A DNA stretch of 64,000 nucleotides from Clostridium pasteurianum DSM 525 = ATCC 6013 (lineage in GTDB: Bacteria > Bacillota > Clostridia > Clostridiales > Clostridiaceae), in the NCBI RefSeq assembly GCF_000807255.1, contig NZ_CP009268.1, positions 2,200,384-2,264,383 of the forward strand. Reading direction: 5' to 3'. A program made the position numbers and the translations under genes. The notes under the pieces were generated by a model, which was not told the origin of the DNA, made no database searches, and saw nothing but the letters and a program-made list of their open reading frames with translations. How positions within the stretch are numbered: the first letter of the stretch is position 1; every line of letters begins with the position of its first letter. Of the stretch, positions 59,579 through 64,000 are shown one piece after another.

Positions 59579-61771
59579 TTACTTTGCTTCCTTAAATTTT
59601 TTCTTTCTGTTTACATAAACTAATGCCGCAGCAGAAACGCCTGCTATAGCTATAATAGGATAGGCATTAAAATCATCACCTGTTTTAACTTTACCTGAAG
59701 TTGTTGTTGATACTGAATCATTATCATTGTTAGATGCTGTTGAATCATTATTATTAGGTGTTGTTGAATTATTATTAGATGTTGTTTGTTGATTTCCTGG
59801 TGTTTCTGTATTTTGTTTAACAACTTTCTTTGATTTAAAGCCTTTTATTTCTTCATTTAATGCATCAACTGCTTTATCCACTGTTGATTGAGTAGCATCA
59901 TCTGATTCAACAGTAGCTTTTGCTGAAGCAACTGCTGATTGAAGTTTTTCTTTTGCTTCTGATGGATATTGGCCTTCCTCATTTCCTACAACTGAACTAT
60001 CTAATAAAGCTTGTGCATCATCTATTGACTTTTTAAGTTCTGTTTTATCACCCTTATCTTCAAGACCATTAATACCCTCTTTTAAATTAGTATAGGCATC
60101 AGCAATTTCTTGTGAATTAGCAGATGGTTTGCTTGAAACTGCCTTTGCAGCTGCTAATGCTTTTTCTAATTTATTAAAGCTTGAAGGAGTAAAAGTCTCT
60201 TTGGATTTTTCTTCTCCAGCAGAAATTAATTCATTTAAACTTGATTTATCAATAGATTTTATAATTGAAAAAGTATTGTCAATTTTTTGTCCATTATCTG
60301 TTCTGTATGTATTTATTGTAAAACTTACTTCGTCAATATCAATAGTAGAATAAGTTGGAATATCTTCTTGCCATCTAGTAGCTATATAAGATTGTTTCGT
60401 ATTTATTAAATTATAGTATTTACTACCTGATGCTGAGTTAGCAGTCATATATAATATACCACTTGGATCTACTACGTTTCCATTTTTATAAGTAATATCT
60501 TCTTTAACTTGTTGAATTGCCTCAGGATCATCAATATTATTTAAATAATCTTTATATTGTTGAGTTGTTTCTTCTCCTGCCAACTCCTTTGCATATTGCT
60601 CCTCATAAGTATCTTCATCATCCATCATTTTACCATCATTTACTCCGCCCTTTAACATAAAAGACCTTGAATAAGTATGATCATGTCCTGTTAAAACAAC
60701 ATCGATTTTATTTTCTTCAAATATATGAGCTAATTTATATCTCAATTCAATTACTGACAACTCATTGGAATGTGAATCACCAGATCCATATATATCATGA
60801 TGTATTGTTACTATACGCCATTTTGCATTTGGATTTTCACTAATAGCTTTTTTAATAACTTGTTCATGCTCTGCTTCATTTGTATTATTAGTATTTAAAG
60901 TTATAAATAATGTATTACCGTAGGAATAGTAATAATCTCCCCCTGCTGCTGTTGCTCCCAAAGTTGAAGCATTTGGATTATTAAAATGATATGAATAGTT
61001 TGGACTTTTTGAATCATGATTACCAATTGTTGTGGCAACAGGTAGTGATTTTAGTGCATCTGGACTTAAATATCCTGCATATTCAATATTCTGCTCATCA
61101 CTTTTAGGACTTGAAGTTTGAATTTGATCTCCTGCTGAAAGCATGAAGCTTACATTTGGATGTGATTTTAAGGCTGTATTTATGGTATTGTTCCAGTTAA
61201 AACTATCATTTCTTACTGCGGCATCTTGACCCTGAGTTGTATCAGCACCTTTAGCAATATTGCTACTTGAAGAACCTATTTGTGGATCACCTACATATAG
61301 GAAACTGAAACTCTTTGTGCTTTGTGTTTTGTAAGGAGTAGCAACACTCCAGACACCATTTACTTGATAACTATAGTAATATTTAGTATTTTCTTCAAGT
61401 CCTGTAGCAGTAGCTTTATTACTCTTGTATCCTGTAACAGCATTTTCAGTTTTTACATTTAATTCCTTTGCATCACTAAGATCTTGTTTTTTGCCAATTT
61501 TAAATTTTGAATTTGGTTCAGCATTCTTTGAATACCAAGCAAAATTTAATTCAGAAGCATTTCTTCCTGGTGTCAACGAAATTTCTGTGGGATTGTTTTT
61601 TACTGTTTCCCAGGTTTTTACCCATTTATCCCAAGCTCCATTTTTAGCTGCATCTGTATACTTAGCCTCATTCCATCCATCTTCACTTCCTGCAAATGCA
61701 GTAATACCTGTTGTAAACAACATAGTAGTTGTCAATACTAAAACTACTATTTTTTTCACTCTTTTTATCAT
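59579..61771 (-). CDS. Secreted purple acid phosphatase-like metallophosphoesterase with cell-wall sorting signal
   Basis: 730 residues. Signal peptide (1-27, cut near AFAG), Fn3-like purple acid phosphatase N-domain (about 55-150), and calcineurin-like motifs GDPQ (161-164), GDQ, GNHD, HHD and GHDHTYSRS. Two FIVAR-type three-helix modules follow (about 510-640), then a Thr/Asn-rich linker and VKTGDD, a hydrophobic helix and the charged tail NRKKKFKEAK. The end is a sortase signal. Between phoU-pst and the sortase, so probably a phosphate-scavenging wall enzyme. Confidence 0.9.
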   Translation of the reverse strand: MIKRVKKIVVLVLTTTMLFTTGITAFAGSEDGWNEAKYTDAAKNGAWDKWVKTWETVKNNPTEISLTPGRNASELNFAWYSKNAEPNSKFKIGKKQDLSDAKELNVKTENAVTGYKSNKATATGLEENTKYYYSYQVNGVWSVATPYKTQSTKSFSFLYVGDPQIGSSSSNIAKGADTTQGQDAAVRNDSFNWNNTINTALKSHPNVSFMLSAGDQIQTSSPKSDEQNIEYAGYLSPDALKSLPVATTIGNHDSKSPNYSYHFNNPNASTLGATAAGGDYYYSYGNTLFITLNTNNTNEAEHEQVIKKAISENPNAKWRIVTIHHDIYGSGDSHSNELSVIELRYKLAHIFEENKIDVVLTGHDHTYSRSFMLKGGVNDGKMMDDEDTYEEQYAKELAGEETTQQYKDYLNNIDDPEAIQQVKEDITYKNGNVVDPSGILYMTANSASGSKYYNLINTKQSYIATRWQEDIPTYSTIDIDEVSFTINTYRTDNGQKIDNTFSIIKSIDKSSLNELISAGEEKSKETFTPSSFNKLEKALAAAKAVSSKPSANSQEIADAYTNLKEGINGLEDKGDKTELKKSIDDAQALLDSSVVGNEEGQYPSEAKEKLQSAVASAKATVESDDATQSTVDKAVDALNEEIKGFKSKKVVKQNTETPGNQQTTSNNNSTTPNNNDSTASNNDNDSVSTTTSGKVKTGDDFNAYPIIAIAGVSAAALVYVNRKKKFKEAK

Positions 61772-61873
61772 ATTTGTGAATCCCCCTCATTAATTATTAT
61801 CAATATAAGTATAAAGGATAAAGTAACTTACAAAAACAATTATTAAGTGCTATTTACAATAAAGACTTATGTT

Positions 61874-61894
61874 TTAACTTTATTTAACATTAAC
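61874..61894 (-). promoter_or_regulatory. Candidate Pho box upstream of the phosphoesterase gene
   Basis: On the minus strand three GTTAA units (complement TTAAC at 61874, 61884 and 61890) stand with 10- and 6-bp steps, about 100 bp before the start codon. PhoP binding sites in Firmicutes are TT(A/T)ACA-like direct repeats, so this is suggestive only. Confidence 0.3.
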
Positions 61895-61917
61895 TTAATA
61901 TTAGGAGAAACAAAAAA

Positions 61918-61955
61918 GCCGTCTTATAATATATTTCTATACATTATAAGACGGC
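61918..61955 (-). terminator. Terminator of the pst-phoU operon
   Basis: Perfect 13-bp arms GCCGTCTTATAAT/ATTATAAGACGGC with a 12-nt loop, followed by six T on the minus strand. 31 bp past the phoU stop. Confidence 0.9.
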
Positions 61956-61985
61956 ATCTATAATAAAAAATAAATTCACCTGTAA

Positions 61986-62642
61986 TTATTCATTTAGATC
62001 TATTTGTTCTCCTGTTACTAAATAAATAGTAGATTCACAAATATTAGTAGTATGGTCTGCTATTCTCTCAAGATACTTACAAGCAAACAAAAATTGTGTT
62101 AGCTGATTTATGGTTTTAGGATTCTCCATCATAATCACTAGAAATTCACTGAAAATCTGTTTATATATGGCATCTATTTCATCATCCTTTTTACATATAG
62201 CATAGGCGGCTTTTACATCTCCCTGTACATATGCATCAAGAGAATACTTTAGAATTTCTTTAACTAAATCTGCCATATGAGAAATGTTTGTTAAAGTTTT
62301 TATATCTTTATACTTTTTAAGTCTTTTTGTTACTTTTGCTATATCTACAGCATGATCAGCTATTCTCTCAAGATCTGTTACTATTTTAGTAGTAGTAAAT
62401 ATATTTCTCAGGTCCATAGCTATAGGTTGCTGCATGGCTATAAGCTTTATGGCCTTATTTTCTATTTCCTTTTGCATATCATCAATTATGTCATCATTAT
62501 CTATTACTTTTTGAGCTAAAGTTTGATCTTGATTGACTAATGACTCTATACATTGAAATATCTGCTTTTCAACCATACTTCCCATTCTTAAAAGATCCGT
62601 ATGCATTTCTTCCAAATGCAAATCAAAAACTTTTCTTGGCAT
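61986..62642 (-). CDS. phoU: Phosphate transport system regulator PhoU
   Basis: 218 residues from the Met at PRKVFDLHLEEM, which follows AGAGGTG. Two PhoU three-helix repeats with the metal-binding E.IADHAVDIAK and ERIADHTTNI motifs. Links Pst to the PhoR kinase. Ends the pstA-pstB-phoU operon. Confidence 0.97.
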   Translation of the reverse strand: MPRKVFDLHLEEMHTDLLRMGSMVEKQIFQCIESLVNQDQTLAQKVIDNDDIIDDMQKEIENKAIKLIAMQQPIAMDLRNIFTTTKIVTDLERIADHAVDIAKVTKRLKKYKDIKTLTNISHMADLVKEILKYSLDAYVQGDVKAAYAICKKDDEIDAIYKQIFSEFLVIMMENPKTINQLTQFLFACKYLERIADHTTNICESTIYLVTGEQIDLNE

Positions 62643-62702
62643 TAAAATCACCTCTTTTTTTAATATACCATATTAAATTAATAGCATAATTAGAATAAAA
62701 AT

Positions 62703-63452
62703 TTACCCGAATCTGCCTGTAATATAATCTTCTGTTCTTTTATCTACTGGTTTATAAAATATATTTTCAGTTTTACCATTTTCTACAACTTCTCCATTTA
62801 AGAAGAAAGCTGTATAGTCAGAAATTCTACCTGCCTGCTGCATATTATGCGTTACTATTATTACTGTGTACTTCTTTTTTAACTCATCCATCAATTCTTC
62901 AATTTTTAACGTAGATATAGGATCAAGAGCTGAAGTTGGTTCATCCATAAGAAGTACTTCAGGTTCCACAGCTAGAGTTCTTGCTATACATAATCTTTGC
63001 TGCTGACCTCCTGAAAGCCCTAAAGCACTTTGCTTAATTCTATCCTTGGCTTCTTCCCAAAGAGCAGCTCCCTTTAAGCTTTTCTCTACAATCTCATCTA
63101 GTTTACCTTTATTTCTTATTCCATGTATTCTTGGTCCATAAGCAATGTTGTCATATATAGACATGGGAAAGGGATTAGGCTTTTGAAATACCATTCCTAC
63201 TCTCTTTCTAAGTTGTATTTCATCATAGTCTTTATATATATTTTTATCCTCGAATAATACTTCTCCTTCTATTCTTACAGATTCAATTAAATCATTCATT
63301 CTGTTGATAGTCCTCAAGAAGGTAGATTTACCACAACCTGAAGGTCCAATTAGTGCAGTTACAGAATTTTTTTCTATATCAAGACTAATATTTTTCAGTG
63401 CTTGAACATTTCCATAGTATAAATTTAAATTGTTAGTCTTAATTATACCCAT
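62703..63452 (-). CDS. pstB: Phosphate ABC transporter ATP-binding protein PstB
   Basis: 249 residues. Walker [10 protein letters not shown], signature LSGGQQQRL, Walker [13 protein letters not shown]. Start [18 protein letters not shown] is typical of PstB. 15 bp before it lies pstA. Confidence 0.98.
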   Translation of the reverse strand: MGIIKTNNLNLYYGNVQALKNISLDIEKNSVTALIGPSGCGKSTFLRTINRMNDLIESVRIEGEVLFEDKNIYKDYDEIQLRKRVGMVFQKPNPFPMSIYDNIAYGPRIHGIRNKGKLDEIVEKSLKGAALWEEAKDRIKQSALGLSGGQQQRLCIARTLAVEPEVLLMDEPTSALDPISTLKIEELMDELKKKYTVIIVTHNMQQAGRISDYTAFFLNGEVVENGKTENIFYKPVDKRTEDYITGRFG

Positions 63453-63467
63453 TTTATTATATCCCCC

Positions 63468-64000
63468 TTACTTTCCGCTATAGGAATTATATATTTTTTT
63501 CCCTATTATTCTAGCTAAAATATTGAACACTAACACCATTATTACCAGTACTGCTGAAGATCCTGTAGCGATTTTAGAGGCATCAGGAACCATACCTTCT
63601 GAATTTAGTTTCCAAATATGTACAGCCAATGTTTCTGCTGGTCTAAATAGACTAAAAGGTGAAGCCTTATCAATTAAACTTATATTGCTATATTTTAAAA
63701 TAGGTGCACTCATACCAGCAGTATATAAAAGTGCTGCTGCTTCTCCAAATATTCTACCTGCTGCTAAAATTATTCCCGTTAAAATTTGTGGGATTGCAGA
63801 GGGTAACATTACTTTTTGTATAGTCTGCCACTGAGTAGCTCCAAGCCCAAGACTTGCTTCTTTTACCTTTGCAGCTGAAGCAGTTATAGCATTTTCACAC
63901 ACTCTGGTCATTGCAGGAAGATTAATTACAGTTATAGCTAATGCACCTGATAACAGTGTGTAACCCCATTGAGTCATAGTTACAAAAACCAATAGACCAA
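63468..64000 (-). CDS. pstA: Phosphate ABC transporter permease PstA, 5'-partial
   Basis: The frame is open to the window edge, so only the C-terminal 177 residues are visible. The permease EAA loop reads VKEASLGLGATQWQTIQKVMLPSA; several transmembrane helices surround it. PstA pairs with PstC (outside the window) to form the channel for inorganic phosphate. Confidence 0.95.
   Translation of the reverse strand, partial: GLLVFVTMTQWGYTLLSGALAITVINLPAMTRVCENAITASAAKVKEASLGLGATQWQTIQKVMLPSAIPQILTGIILAAGRIFGEAAALLYTAGMSAPILKYSNISLIDKASPFSLFRPAETLAVHIWKLNSEGMVPDASKIATGSSAVLVIMVLVFNILARIIGKKIYNSYSGK

Noticed and set aside
1-64000. tRNA or rRNA genes, prophage, replication origin, toxin-antitoxin pairs with known families
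   Set aside because: I looked for cloverleaf-like stretches, rRNA core sequences, phage structural or integrase genes and DnaA-box clusters and found none I could support.

Overview
The window is a low-GC, densely packed Firmicutes chromosome segment. Endospore genes (spoIVA, spoVM, ylbJ), Stickland/acetogen-type pta-ackA and the Clostridium-style gene order all point to Clostridium sensu stricto. It resembles the C. kluyveri / C. ljungdahlii / C. tyrobutyricum neighbourhood, but the species is not determined. Most genes are on the minus strand and form the well-known housekeeping block that in Bacillus runs from yloC-gmk to rplS-rbgA-rnhB.

Layout from left to right. 1-6.7 kb is an accessory patch: the 3' part of comM, a DUF3606 protein, an AraC regulator divergent from an EamA exporter, small hydrophobic ORFs, and a compact agr-type peptide signalling unit (agrD-agrC-agrB, no response regulator). 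6.8-9.6 kb: rnhB, rbgA, lepB and rplS. 9.8-22.4 kb: trmD-rimM-khpA-rpsP, ffh-ylxM, ftsY-smc, a 31-aa membrane protein, a radical SAM protein, rnc, acpP, plsX, rpmF and DUF177. 22.5-25 kb: ackA and pta, with tmcAL-ylbJ divergent on the plus strand. 27.7-29.9 kb: a coiled-coil protein, coaD, and an rsmD gene split by an intact IS200-like element. 30-34.3 kb: recG, a DAK2 (FakA-like) gene and an Asp23 gene, then rpmB on the plus strand. 34.7-42.5 kb: spoVM (22 aa), thiN, rpe, rsgA, prkC, stp, rlmN and rsmB. 42.5-56.9 kb: a zinc protease, fmt, def, priA, coaBC, rpoZ, gmk, remA, yicC, an aminotransferase, spoIVA, gpsA, der and a DUF512 protein. 57.0-57.5 kb holds no gene but contains two related, inverted, strongly structured elements. 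57.6-64 kb: a sortase B-like gene, a YibE/F membrane protein, a cell-wall-anchored metallophosphoesterase, phoU, pstB and partial pstA.

How the genes work together. The core block combines ribosome assembly and rRNA/tRNA modification (rplS, rpsP, rpmF, rpmB, rimM, trmD, rbgA, rsgA, der, rlmN, rsmB, rsmD, tmcAL), protein targeting (ffh, ftsY, lepB), chromosome handling (smc, recG, priA), lipid/CoA synthesis (plsX, acpP, gpsA, coaBC, coaD, fakA-like) and spore coat assembly (spoVM with its partner spoIVA). The right edge looks like a phosphate-acquisition module: Pst uptake genes next to a secreted phosphoesterase and a sortase that may anchor it.

Most notable items: the inverted structured elements at 57.0-57.46 kb; the agr unit whose pro-peptide has Ser where Cys is expected; the IS200 insertion in rsmD, with a hairpin that would hide the tnpA ribosome binding site; the short spoVM; and the sortase/phosphatase cluster.
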